Part shown: one piece after another, positions 26,131-34,962 of the stretch
How the letters are laid out: each line of letters opens with the position of its first letter
How positions within the stretch are numbered: position 1 is the stretch's first letter
NCBI GenBank assembly: GCA_003553485.1
Contig: PWEJ01000016.1
Span: 1-64,000, forward strand
Length of the DNA: 64,000 nucleotides
Source of the DNA: Halanaerobiaceae bacterium
Lineage (GTDB): Bacteria; Bacillota; Halanaerobiia; Halanaerobiales; Halarsenatibacteraceae
Reading direction: 5' to 3'
Position numbers and translations under genes: made by a program
The notes under the pieces: generated by a model
What the model was told of the DNA's origin: nothing
Seen by the model: the letters and a program-made list of their open reading frames with translations, nothing else
Database searches by the model: none

Positions 26131-29004
26131 CTATTCAAGTTCCTTTAAGTGAGAAAGTAATTCCTGCAGCTCAGCCATCTTGGTTCCATAAGTCTGCCAG
26201 TCTCCTTCAGCAATAGCAGATTGAGCTTTTTCATAGACTTCCACTGTGCGCTCAACAATATCACTATAGTCATCAGGGATTTCCCTGGATACTTCCTCAG
26301 GAAGAGGTTCTGCTGGCAGTTCTGTTTCAGGATCACTAACTGGCTCCTCTGTTACAGGCTCTTCAATGTCTGCATCCTCATCATCTAGATAATCTAAGTC
26401 TTCTTCAAGCTCTTGAAATTCATCTGCCTCAACTTCTTCTGGGTCTACTTCTCTAGTGGGCTCCCTCTCTCCAAAGACCACATCTAAAGCGGTTTCTAGA
26501 TCGTCTTCCATCACCACCATATTGCCGTAGGCAACAATTACCTGTCTCAGCTCAGGTAAAGCTCCTGATTCAGCCTGGAGAAAAATAGGTTCAATATACA
26601 CCATTGAATTTTCAACAGGTAATGCAAGTAGGTTTCCTCTGATGACATTTGAACCCTTTTGGTCCCAGAGGCTTAATAACTGTGAAATATATGCATTCTG
26701 GTCAATTCTAGATTCAATCTGCGATGGTCCAAAGGCTAATTCCGTTCGAGGCAGATCATAAAGTTTAAGTTTACCGTAGTTATCTCCATCGGAACGTGCT
26801 GCCATCCAGGCTACCATATTATTTCTTTCAGCCGGGGTAAAGGGTAGCATCAAAATATACTCAGCTTCCTCTTCCCCTGGCAACTTGGTGATAATATAAT
26901 AGGGCTCCATCTGAATACTTCTCCCGGCATAATTTTCATTGGGGACATTCCAGACATCTTCTCTATTATAAAAAACCTGAGGATTATTCATGTGATAAAC
27001 CGAATAAATCTCTGCTTGAATATTAAAGAGATTTTGGGGGTATCTAATATTTGACCTGATCTCTTCTGGCATTTCTTCCATAGGAGCAAACATTTCTGGA
27101 AATATATTAGCATAGGTCTGAACAACAGGGTCATCTTCTTCGACTATATATAGGGTTGTTTCTCCTGTATAGGCATCAATGACCATTTTAACTGAATTCC
27201 TAATATAATTTAAGTCTTCAGAGTAAGGCTGAGAATAAGGGTAACGATTGGAAAGAGTATAGGCGTCATAAACCCAGTGAAATTGGCCGTCAGCTAAGAC
27301 AGGATAGGGATCATCATCAAATTCTAAAAAGGGAGCTACTTTACGAGCTCTTTCATGGATATTACGGTCATACATCATCCGTGAATCTGGTGTTATATCA
27401 TCAGCTAAAACCAATCTTATATCTTGAAAACGCAATGCAAAAAGCGCTCTTCTAAGAAAATTAGAGAGCTGAATACCTCCATCTCCACTATAATTGGTAT
27501 ATACATTATCTCCGCCATCAGGATAGTGAAATTCTTCTTCAGCGTTATTTACTACCACATATTGGTCAGTCTTTTCGCCAAAATATACCGAGGGATTATT
27601 GAGCTCTAAATCACTCTCAGTCTTAGGAGGAATATCGCTAAAAATATAATTTGGCAACCCTTCTCCAGTAATATCGCTAGCCGAGGACATAACAGCTCCA
27701 TATCCATGGGTATATTTTAAAACCTGATTTACCCAGGTCTGAGCTTGCGAGGGTAATCTAGTTTGATCAACTTCTCGCAGGGAAAGAAATACCTGCTGAT
27801 ATTCTCCGTCTATTTCATATCTATCTACATCAACATCAACAAAATTATAATATTGTCTCAATTCCTGCATCTGACTGTAGGTGGCCTGGAGAGGACGATG
27901 GTCCCAGAGTCTAACATTATCAAAGATTTCTCTATTATTATCGATATCCTCTCTGGTCAGCTCTAAATCTAGAGGATAATCAACATGTTCAACTTCAGCC
28001 AGATCATAAGCCTTTTGAGTCATATCAATATTATAAGATATATACTGTGATTCCCGGGCCAGTTCATTAGGTTCCACCCGGAAACGTTGAACATATTGAG
28101 GGTAGCCAACAGTCAAAAGTAAAGAAGCAATTATCCAGAGACCAAGGGAACCTATTATAAAATGATATTTTTTCTGGTATAGACTATAGATTACCACACC
28201 GATAACTAAAGCTACAACTACCATCAATATTCTCAAACCAGGCAGGGTGGCATGAATATCAGTAAAACTAGCCCCTATTGTTACCCCTCTTTGAGAGTAA
28301 AGCAGTTGATACATCTGCAAACGATAATCGAAAATTTTAGTTAGTAAATACAAAATCAAAAGAAAGCTAAGATGATGTTTAGCCTTGCGTGATAATTTGA
28401 ATTTAAGCTCCTTTAAAGAGTTTATACCTGAACCAAGAAGATATATTACTCCCACGATTATTAGAGCAAATATTATTATTACCACAGCTATCTCTCTAAT
28501 TATTTCCCAAACCGGAAGGGTAAATAAATAAAAAGAAATATCATTGCCAAAAATGGGATCTACTTCTCCGCTGGGGGCTTGATAAATAAATTTTAAAATA
28601 GTTTCCCAGTTAGCAGCTCCAACGGCAGAAAATAACAAAGCAAAGATAGCACTGGCGGCTACAAAGATATAATTTAATCTTTTGGCATTAAGCCAATCTA
28701 ATAAAGGTGGCCTTTTATTCTGAAAAATTGAACTGACTCTCTGGTCTTCACTTAAATTAATTAAATATAATAATTCATTGCGGGTATAGCGCAAATTAAA
28801 ATAAAAGAAAAAGAAAATAATTAGACCTATAATGATTCTGAGAATAGATTGGGCAAAAACTCTGATTAGATAAGCTCTGCTAAATCCCAGTTCAGCAAAC
28901 CAGAGCAAATCTGTGAAAAATCTACTTCCTATAACCATGATTAATAATAATAAAAGAACAATTCCTCCTATAATAAGAGGAATTGTTCTACCTCTTTTCA
29001 ACAT
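26131..29004 (-). CDS. UPF0182-family large membrane protein
   Basis: A 957-residue member of UPF0182. About seven transmembrane segments occupy the first 310 residues (for example IIGGIVLLLLLIMVIGS, IVVALVIGVVIYSLY). A large extracytoplasmic domain follows (about 320-870), with Tyr/Asp-rich family motifs such as YPDGGDNVYTNYSGDGGIQLSNF, here quoted only in part: GGDNVYTNYSGDGG. The C-terminal 90 residues are strongly acidic (EEVEADEFQELEEDLD). The family is broadly distributed in Firmicutes, Actinobacteria and cyanobacteria and has no known function. It starts at ATG 29004. Confidence 0.9.
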   Translation of the reverse strand: MLKRGRTIPLIIGGIVLLLLLIMVIGSRFFTDLLWFAELGFSRAYLIRVFAQSILRIIIGLIIFFFFYFNLRYTRNELLYLINLSEDQRVSSIFQNKRPPLLDWLNAKRLNYIFVAASAIFALLFSAVGAANWETILKFIYQAPSGEVDPIFGNDISFYLFTLPVWEIIREIAVVIIIFALIIVGVIYLLGSGINSLKELKFKLSRKAKHHLSFLLILYLLTKIFDYRLQMYQLLYSQRGVTIGASFTDIHATLPGLRILMVVVALVIGVVIYSLYQKKYHFIIGSLGLWIIASLLLTVGYPQYVQRFRVEPNELARESQYISYNIDMTQKAYDLAEVEHVDYPLDLELTREDIDNNREIFDNVRLWDHRPLQATYSQMQELRQYYNFVDVDVDRYEIDGEYQQVFLSLREVDQTRLPSQAQTWVNQVLKYTHGYGAVMSSASDITGEGLPNYIFSDIPPKTESDLELNNPSVYFGEKTDQYVVVNNAEEEFHYPDGGDNVYTNYSGDGGIQLSNFLRRALFALRFQDIRLVLADDITPDSRMMYDRNIHERARKVAPFLEFDDDPYPVLADGQFHWVYDAYTLSNRYPYSQPYSEDLNYIRNSVKMVIDAYTGETTLYIVEEDDPVVQTYANIFPEMFAPMEEMPEEIRSNIRYPQNLFNIQAEIYSVYHMNNPQVFYNREDVWNVPNENYAGRSIQMEPYYIITKLPGEEEAEYILMLPFTPAERNNMVAWMAARSDGDNYGKLKLYDLPRTELAFGPSQIESRIDQNAYISQLLSLWDQKGSNVIRGNLLALPVENSMVYIEPIFLQAESGALPELRQVIVAYGNMVVMEDDLETALDVVFGEREPTREVDPEEVEADEFQELEEDLDYLDDEDADIEEPVTEEPVSDPETELPAEPLPEEVSREIPDDYSDIVERTVEVYEKAQSAIAEGDWQTYGTKMAELQELLSHLKELE

Positions 29005-29025
29005 GAGAAATCACCAATCCCTATT

Positions 29026-29751
29026 TTATATTAAGTTTAATTTTTTAAAACTGTAATAATCATCACCTTCAACTACTAGTCTATCTTTAAAGTCAACACC
29101 TAGAATTTTAGCAGCTTTAATTAATCTTTTAACATGGACTATATCCTGATGGTTAGGTTTTTTTTCCTGTTCTCTCATGAAATTATCAACTAGATAGACT
29201 AAAGCCTTATCTTTCAATTGTAAAGCAGGTCCAAAGACTATTCTCGGCTCAAAATTAATCTTGTGGCCAGTTCCTCTGCCCATCATTTTCCAGTTGCGTA
29301 GATAACGATTTTTATCTAAGGTAACAATCATAGCTCTTTGCTTTTTATTTTTGTTTAGCATTTCAAAAAGCTCGATAATATCATTGTTTTGATGAAAGGG
29401 TTTATTAAAAAAACTATCCTCTGTTAATTCTGTTTGAGAACACTTCCTAAGAAAATTAGTTACATTTTCGATATTTTTTAATTCTCCATAGAAATCTATT
29501 ACTTGATTTATATCTAATTTATTTCCTGTTATCTTTTCTAAGGGTATATCTCCTTGAAAATTATCCATTTCTTTTAACAGTGGATTATCTTTATTAAGAA
29601 TTTGATAGCGAATTTTATTGCAACAATCGCATTTAAAGGCAATAAACCCTTTACCATAAAGACGACCAATGTCTTTGTTAAAGGTACCAACACCTAAAAT
29701 ATTTTCCTGTTTGATTATAGAGTTGCATTCCCAGCATTCTATATTTTCCAC
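29026..29751 (-). CDS. Zinc-ribbon protein with a degenerate RadC-like domain, function unknown
   Basis: A 241-residue protein that I do not recognise as a named family. The N-terminus has ECWEC and KCDCC, a likely zinc ribbon. The C-terminal third (from about residue 140) follows the RadC/JAB pattern: AMIVTLDKNRYL, then FEPRIVFGPALQLKDKAL, then NHQDIVHVKRL, AAKILGVDFKDRLVV and DDYYSFKK. Where RadC has the HNHPSGD metal site, this protein has VDNFMREQ, so the JAMM metalloprotease site is lost while the fold appears kept. GTG 29751 is chosen since ATG 29760 touches the GAGGGGAG ribosome site. It lies between the MTA deaminase and UPF0182 genes. Confidence 0.65.
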   Translation of the reverse strand: MENIECWECNSIIKQENILGVGTFNKDIGRLYGKGFIAFKCDCCNKIRYQILNKDNPLLKEMDNFQGDIPLEKITGNKLDINQVIDFYGELKNIENVTNFLRKCSQTELTEDSFFNKPFHQNNDIIELFEMLNKNKKQRAMIVTLDKNRYLRNWKMMGRGTGHKINFEPRIVFGPALQLKDKALVYLVDNFMREQEKKPNHQDIVHVKRLIKAAKILGVDFKDRLVVEGDDYYSFKKLNLI

Positions 29752-29823
29752 TGATATCATCTCCCCTCTTGTAAGATAATTCCCGGGAGAAATAAATTAA
29801 ATATAATAATTTATTTTGGGAAG

Positions 29824-31125
29824 TTAAGCTAATTTTTTAGCTCTTTCATTAATTTCTTGATATACTCGTTCCATATCCATGGTCAATAATTTGCCTTCTT
29901 CAACAATTTTTTCCCCAGCGACAAAGACCGTTGATACATCTGCTCCACTGCCAGCATAAAATAAATTAGAAAGTTGATTGTGATCTGGACAGAAATGAGG
30001 TTTGTCTTTACTGGATATCAATATTATATCAGCTTGATAATCCTGTTGCAATAACCCTAAATTCGGCAGGTTTAATGCCTTAGCCCCGTTGATTGTCAAT
30101 ATTTGCAATAAATCTGCCAGTGCTAAAACCTGGGGATCTTCTTTAACAGCCTTCTGCAAATAAGAAGCAAGCCTACTATCATGGATAAGGTCTAAGCCGT
30201 TATTGCTGGCGACACCGTCGGTGCCAAGACTTATATTGATTCCCTCTGCTAACATTTCTTTAATTGGGGCTATTCCACTACCTAATTTCATGTTACTTGC
30301 TGGATTATGAGAAACAGAAACATCTTTGTCAGCTAAAATTTTAATATCATTTGGAGTTAAATGAACACAGTGAGCTGCTACTACGGGTATAGAAAAAAAG
30401 TTAAAATCAGCCAGATATTCAACAGGCGTCAGGTTATGCTCTCTTTTCATATTCTCAACTTCATCTCTGGTTTCAGCAATATGAATATGAAGAAAAGTAT
30501 TGAGTTCTTCGGCATATCTAATTATCTTTTGCAGATAACCTTTGCTGCAAGTATAGGGCGAGTGGGGGGCTAAATTAGTTGTAATTCTTCCCTGGGCTTC
30601 ACCTTGAAATTCCTTTATAAAATTTACAGCCTCTTTAAGACCTGTTTCTCCGTCATTATCCTCGATTAGTCCCAGACCAATAACTCCTCTCCCACCAGCT
30701 TCAGCCACGGCCTTAACCACTTTTTCGCCAGCAAAATACATGTCATTAAAAGTGGTAATCCCATTTTGAAGCATTTCTGCTATAGCCAATTTTGTACCCC
30801 AATAGATATCATCTGATTGCATTCTACTCTCAAAGGGCCAAATTTTTTCCTTAAGCCATTTCATAAGCTCTATATCATCAGCATAACCTCGTAATAAATT
30901 CATACCAGCATGGGTGTGAGTATTGATAAGACCAGGTAAAGCAATCATACCTTCAGCATTATATTCAGTAGTGTTTTTCTGCTGCTGATACTGATGAAAT
31001 TCATCATCATGGCAATAACCCATATCAGCAATATAATCATCTTCAATCAGTATATATCCATTTTCATAGACTGGTTCATCGCTATTTCCTCGATAAATTT
31101 CGGAGATATTGCTAATTAACTTCAT
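29824..31125 (-). CDS. mtaD: 5-methylthioadenosine/S-adenosylhomocysteine deaminase
   Basis: A 433-residue amidohydrolase of the MTA/SAH deaminase group (ATZ/TRZ family). Metal-site motifs are HTHAGMNLL, HIHIAET, AAHCVHLT and LGTDGVASNN, all intact. It deaminates methylthioadenosine and S-adenosylhomocysteine to the inosine analogues, feeding methionine salvage. mtnA, the methylthioribose-1-phosphate isomerase, is 10 kb away in this window. A near-consensus promoter lies about 100 nt upstream. Related guanine or other adenosine-analogue deaminases cannot be fully excluded. Confidence 0.85.
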   Translation of the reverse strand: MKLISNISEIYRGNSDEPVYENGYILIEDDYIADMGYCHDDEFHQYQQQKNTTEYNAEGMIALPGLINTHTHAGMNLLRGYADDIELMKWLKEKIWPFESRMQSDDIYWGTKLAIAEMLQNGITTFNDMYFAGEKVVKAVAEAGGRGVIGLGLIEDNDGETGLKEAVNFIKEFQGEAQGRITTNLAPHSPYTCSKGYLQKIIRYAEELNTFLHIHIAETRDEVENMKREHNLTPVEYLADFNFFSIPVVAAHCVHLTPNDIKILADKDVSVSHNPASNMKLGSGIAPIKEMLAEGINISLGTDGVASNNGLDLIHDSRLASYLQKAVKEDPQVLALADLLQILTINGAKALNLPNLGLLQQDYQADIILISSKDKPHFCPDHNQLSNLFYAGSGADVSTVFVAGEKIVEEGKLLTMDMERVYQEINERAKKLA

Positions 31126-31220
31126 TTAGATAAGGAATCCTCCTGGCAAAATAAATGTCTTTTTATGAAAGCAGTTAATAATATAATATTTTGAGAATTT
31201 CAACTGATAATCTTATTATA

Positions 31221-31249
31221 ATTATATCTGATAATGACCTATACTTCAA
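31221..31249 (-). promoter_or_regulatory. Promoter of the MTA/SAH deaminase gene
   Basis: Minus-strand TTGAAG (31249-31244), 17 bp, TATAAT (31226-31221). It leaves a leader of about 90 nt in which I saw no clear riboswitch or terminator. Confidence 0.7.
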
Positions 31250-31281
31250 GGCATTATCGCCAATTTTGCTTAGTAAAAAAT

Positions 31282-31309
31282 TTCAGGTGAGCCTTTCGAC
31301 TCACCTGAA
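31282..31309 (-). terminator. Rho-independent terminator of the ferritin gene
   Basis: A 10-bp perfect stem (TTCAGGTGAG / CTCACCTGAA, 8-nt loop) begins 9 nt after the ferritin stop and is followed on the minus strand by ATTTTTTAC. Confidence 0.92.
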
Positions 31310-31317
31310 GTTTGTAA

Positions 31318-31809
31318 CTATTCTCTTCGGCCAAGTTCCTTGCTAAGGAGATATATTCCAGAGTCTGAATCGCCTACCATTTCTAATTTGTCAATTATGG
31401 CATTTACTGATTCTTCCTCTTCGACCTGTTCGTCAACAAACCACTGTAAAAAAGACTCAGTGGCATAATCATCCTCTTCTCTGGCTAGCTTAACTAGTTG
31501 ATTTATCTTATCTGTAACCATTTCTTCATGCTCTAAGGCTTTTTGAAAGGCTTCTAGAGGAGAACCAAAGTCACTGGGAGGCTTATCGATGGCTTCTAAT
31601 TCTACCCTGCCACCTCTTTCGTTAATATAATCATAAAATTTTCTAGCATGCTCAAGCTCTTCTCTGGTCTGTGCATCCATCCAGCTAGCAAAGCCTTCCA
31701 GGCCCTCTGCTTCAAATTGAGCCCCCATGGCCTGATAAATGTAGGCAGCATAGAGCTCATTATTTAATTGCTGGTTTAATTTCTCTAAAATTTTCTCTTG
31801 TAATTCCAT
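31318..31809 (-). CDS. Non-heme ferritin
   Basis: A 163-residue bacterial ferritin (FtnA type). Ferroxidase residues appear in QQLNNELYAAY (Glu), TREELEHARKF (Glu and His), HEEMVTDKI and WFVDEQVEEE. It stores iron as ferric mineral in a 24-subunit shell and limits Fenton chemistry. No haem-binding Met typical of bacterioferritin was identified. The gene is monocistronic with its own promoter and terminator, divergent from the photolyase gene. Confidence 0.95.
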   Translation of the reverse strand: MELQEKILEKLNQQLNNELYAAYIYQAMGAQFEAEGLEGFASWMDAQTREELEHARKFYDYINERGGRVELEAIDKPPSDFGSPLEAFQKALEHEEMVTDKINQLVKLAREEDDYATESFLQWFVDEQVEEEESVNAIIDKLEMVGDSDSGIYLLSKELGRRE

Positions 31810-31865
31810 TAATTTAACCTCCTAATTTTGATTTTGCAGGAATTTAATATTTTTTCTACAAGTTT

Positions 31866-31894
31866 ATTATATAATGATAATAGTAACTCGGCAA
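31866..31894 (-). promoter_or_regulatory. Ferritin promoter overlapping a Fur/PerR-like AT-rich repeat
   Basis: Minus-strand TTGCCG (31894-31889), 17 bp, TATAAT (31871-31866). The spacer and -10 contain TTATTATATAATGATAATAG (plus strand), an imperfect inverted repeat of the sort bound by Fur or PerR. The promoter call is firm; the operator is only suggested by sequence. Confidence 0.65.
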
Positions 31895-31925
31895 GTAATT
31901 AAAAACTAATTTTGTATTTTTTTTA

Positions 31926-31941
31926 ATTATTGCCCAATAAT
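31926..31941. repeat. Short palindrome upstream of the photolyase gene
   Basis: ATTATTG-CC-CAATAAT, 7-bp perfect arms around two bases, about 15 nt before the photolyase ribosome site. It may be an operator or a weak leader hairpin. No promoter with good spacing could be fixed for this gene. Confidence 0.4.
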
Positions 31942-31972
31942 TTTATTGTAATTAAGAAAGGAGAATCATTTT

Positions 31973-33397
31973 ATGGACAACAGTAAACTCTCAACTTTAT
32001 TAAAGACTAAAAATATCACTGACATGCATTATAAAATACTTAATGATAAACAAATAAATATGAATAAAGAGCCTATTTATTACTGGATGCAGGGGGCTCA
32101 AAGATTTGCCGATAACAAAGCTTTAACTATCGCTGGTAAGCTAGCTAATGAGCTCAACAGGCCCTTGATAGTTGCCTTTAACTTTATAGAAGATTTTCCT
32201 GAAGGTAATTTTCGCCATTTCTCTTTTATGTATGATGGTATTAAAGAAATTAGCCAGACAGCTGAAGAATATAATTTAGGGATCGTTATTTCTCGAAAAA
32301 ATTTAGTTGATTTTTTTCAGTTAATTAGTCAAAAAGCAGCCCTTATTGTAACAGATCAGGGTTTCCTTAAATATGCTAGAGATTGGCGTGAAAAATTGGC
32401 TGATGAGGCTAATATTCCAGTTTTAGAGGTTGCTAGCAATACAGTAGTTCCTGTAAAAGTAGCCTCTGATAAAGAAGAATATGCAGCTTATACTATTAGA
32501 AAAAAAATTAATAATAAGCTTAAAGATTTTTTAGTTACCTGGGAAATGCCCAGATTGGCTAAATCAGGTGTAAAATATAATGCAATAGCAAAAAACTTTG
32601 CTAATAAAAATAAATTTTTACAGGGATTAGGGATAAAAAAAGAGACACCACCTCTTAATAAGGCCATTATGGGTGGATATGAGGCAGCTTATAAAACCTT
32701 AATTGATTTCAAGGAAAATAAACTAATAAATTATCATAAAAGAAATGATCCAGATCTTAATATAACCTCAGGATTAAGCCCCTATCTGCATTTTGGCCAT
32801 ATATCTCCAAGAGAAGTTGCCTTAGAGATTAAAAGCAGCCAGGTTGCAACAGAAAATAAGGAAGAATTTTTAGAGGAATTGATAATTAGACGTGAGCTAA
32901 GTCATAATTTTGTTTTTTATAATGATGACTATGCTGACTTTCCTGAATTTCTTCCAGATTGGGCAGTTAAAACCTTACAGAAACATAGCTCTGATAAGCG
33001 AGAAATACTTTATAATAGAGATGAATTTGCTAAAGCCAGAACACATGATATTTATTGGAATGCAGCCCAATTAGAGTTGATTCATTCTGGTAAAATGCAT
33101 AACTATATGCGGATGTACTGGGGAAAAAAAATACTGGAATGGTCTTCTAGTCCAGCTAAAGCCTTTAACATAGCTCTTGCCTTAAATAACAAATATGCTC
33201 TTGATGGCAGAGATCCTAATAGTTATGCAGGAATAGGCTGGTGTTTTGGCAAACATGATAGGGCCTGGAAGGAAAGAAAAATTTATGGTAAGGTTCGTTA
33301 TATGAATCGCAATGGATTGGAAAGAAAATTTTCCTTAGATCAATATCTGGCCAGGATTAAAAATTTGATTCCCGCTAATGATATTCCAGGCCAATGA
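31973..33397 (+). CDS. phrB: Class II CPD photolyase
   Basis: A 474-residue deoxyribodipyrimidine photolyase of class II, shown by the C-terminal FAD-binding motifs ARTHDIYWNAAQ, HNYMRMYWGKKILEW and LDGRDPNSYAGIGWCFG. It uses FAD and blue light to split cyclobutane pyrimidine dimers. The N-terminal Rossmann domain (IVAFNFI, LGIVISRKNL) would hold an antenna chromophore. It is one of few plus-strand genes, with ribosome site AAAGGAGA, and shares a 163-nt control region with ferritin. A light-repair enzyme in a presumed anaerobe fits shallow hypersaline habitats (inference). Confidence 0.93.
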   Translation: MDNSKLSTLLKTKNITDMHYKILNDKQINMNKEPIYYWMQGAQRFADNKALTIAGKLANELNRPLIVAFNFIEDFPEGNFRHFSFMYDGIKEISQTAEEYNLGIVISRKNLVDFFQLISQKAALIVTDQGFLKYARDWREKLADEANIPVLEVASNTVVPVKVASDKEEYAAYTIRKKINNKLKDFLVTWEMPRLAKSGVKYNAIAKNFANKNKFLQGLGIKKETPPLNKAIMGGYEAAYKTLIDFKENKLINYHKRNDPDLNITSGLSPYLHFGHISPREVALEIKSSQVATENKEEFLEELIIRRELSHNFVFYNDDYADFPEFLPDWAVKTLQKHSSDKREILYNRDEFAKARTHDIYWNAAQLELIHSGKMHNYMRMYWGKKILEWSSSPAKAFNIALALNNKYALDGRDPNSYAGIGWCFGKHDRAWKERKIYGKVRYMNRNGLERKFSLDQYLARIKNLIPANDIPGQ

Positions 33398-33403
33398 AAA
33401 AGA

Positions 33404-33423
33404 CTGGCCCCGCAGGGGGCCAG
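33404..33423 (-). terminator. Terminator of asnS
   Basis: Stem CTGGCCCC / GGGGCCAG with a 4-nt loop, followed on the minus strand by TCTTTTTC. The U-tract is on the asnS side, so it serves asnS; on the plus strand it lies 6 nt past the photolyase stop but lacks a U-run. Confidence 0.85.
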
Positions 33424-33453
33424 CATTATTCAAATAATTAAACAATATTAAAA

Positions 33454-34845
33454 TTAAAACTTGGCATTTCCAGGGGTTCTTGGGAAGGGGATTATATCCC
33501 TTATATTACCCATACCTGAAAGATACATTAAAATTCTTTCAAAACCCAGTCCAAATCCGGAATGAGGAACAGTTCCATATCTTCTGATATCAAGAAACCA
33601 ATCATACTTTTCTAGATCCATGTTTTCTTCCTCCATCCGTCTCTTTAATACCTCTAACCTCTCTTCTCTCTGGCTACCTCCAACAATTTCTCCTACTTCA
33701 GGCACCAGACAATCAACTGCTCTAACAGTTTTGTCATCATCATTTTCCCGCATATAAAAAGCCTTAATTTTTTTGGGGTAATCGGTGACCATCACCGGTT
33801 TTTGGAAGTGTTTTTCAGTGAGATATCTTTCATGTTCTGATTGTAAATCATTTCCCCATTCCACTGGATACTCAAAGCTTTCCCCACTGGCCTGCAAAAT
33901 GTCAACAGCTTCAGTATAGGTTATATGGGCAAAGTCTGCTTTTATGATATCACGCAAAACTTCAATGCGATCTTCATCAATATTTTTATTAAAAAACATC
34001 ATTTCTTCTTCAGCTTTATCTAGTGCATATTGAAATAAATATTTGATAAAATCTTCGATTAAAACCGTCATTTCTTCCAGATCACAGAAAGCCATCTCAG
34101 GTTCAATCATCCAAAATTCTGAAGCATGACGAGAAGTATTAGAATTTTCTGCTCTAAAGGTAGGACCAAAGGTATATACATCTCCCAGAGCACAGGCTAA
34201 AAGTTCGGCCTGTAACTGGCCACTAACTGTTAAACCTGTCTCTTGACCGAAAAAATCCTGGGAATAATCAATCTCACCTGCTTCATCTCGAGGGGGGTTG
34301 GCGGGATCTAAAGTTGTGACTTTAAACATCTCTCCTGCCCCTTCAGCATCACCAGTGGTAATAATTGGGGCATGGATATAATGAAAATCCCTTTCTTGAA
34401 AAAACTGATGAACAGCATAAGACATTTTGCTGCGAAATCTATTGACAACGCTTAAAGTATTGGTTCTAGGTCTTAAATGAGCAATTTCTCGTAAAAATTC
34501 AAAGGTATGTCTTTTTTTCTGTAAAACATAATCTTCTGGGGCCTGACCAATTACTGTGATTTTCTTAGCTTTCATTTCAATATCCTGTTCTCTGCCTTCA
34601 ACTTTTTCTAAATAGCCCTCAACTTTGATACTAGCACCGTTACTTATTTCCTCTAAAGGATGTTTCTCCGGTTCAAGCACTACAATCTGCAGATTATGTA
34701 CGGTACTACCATCATTCAATTCAATAAAAGCAATATTTTTAGTGACTCTTTTGGTTCTTACCCAGCCTAAAACAGTTATATCATCATAATCTGAAATTTT
34801 ATCGTTGATAATATTATTTATCTTTACTCGTTCATAATAATCCAT
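33454..34845 (-). CDS. asnS: Asparaginyl-tRNA synthetase
   Basis: A 463-residue class II synthetase. The N-terminal OB fold (ITVLGWVRTKR) binds the anticodon; motif 2 is FRAENSNTSRHASEFWMIEPE and motif 3 GFGLGFERILMYL. Features such as AEGAGEMF and the lack of the AspRS insertion favour Asn over Asp. A TTG at 34851 lies inside the ribosome site; ATG 34845 is spaced 7 nt from GGGAGG. No T-box leader is evident in the short region upstream. Confidence 0.95.
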   Translation of the reverse strand: MDYYERVKINNIINDKISDYDDITVLGWVRTKRVTKNIAFIELNDGSTVHNLQIVVLEPEKHPLEEISNGASIKVEGYLEKVEGREQDIEMKAKKITVIGQAPEDYVLQKKRHTFEFLREIAHLRPRTNTLSVVNRFRSKMSYAVHQFFQERDFHYIHAPIITTGDAEGAGEMFKVTTLDPANPPRDEAGEIDYSQDFFGQETGLTVSGQLQAELLACALGDVYTFGPTFRAENSNTSRHASEFWMIEPEMAFCDLEEMTVLIEDFIKYLFQYALDKAEEEMMFFNKNIDEDRIEVLRDIIKADFAHITYTEAVDILQASGESFEYPVEWGNDLQSEHERYLTEKHFQKPVMVTDYPKKIKAFYMRENDDDKTVRAVDCLVPEVGEIVGGSQREERLEVLKRRMEEENMDLEKYDWFLDIRRYGTVPHSGFGLGFERILMYLSGMGNIRDIIPFPRTPGNAKF

Positions 34846-34912
34846 TTTCAAACCTCCCGATATAATAGATTTTTTTCATCACTGGTTTATATTTTATCAG
34901 ATAATAAAGAAA

Positions 34913-34940
34913 AAATCGAGTGAAAAAACTCACTCGATTT
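34913..34940 (-). terminator. Terminator of the glycerol-3-phosphate dehydrogenase cluster
   Basis: An 11-bp perfect stem (AAATCGAGTGA / TCACTCGATTT) 22 nt past the DUF1667 stop, followed on the minus strand by TTTTTTC. It closes the glp transcript before asnS. Confidence 0.92.
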
Positions 34941-34962
34941 ATATCGATATATTTTATTTACT

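Noticed and set aside
34846-34912. T-box leader before asnS
   Set aside because: The space between the upstream terminator and asnS is only about 65 nt, too short for a T-box, and no T-box sequence was found.
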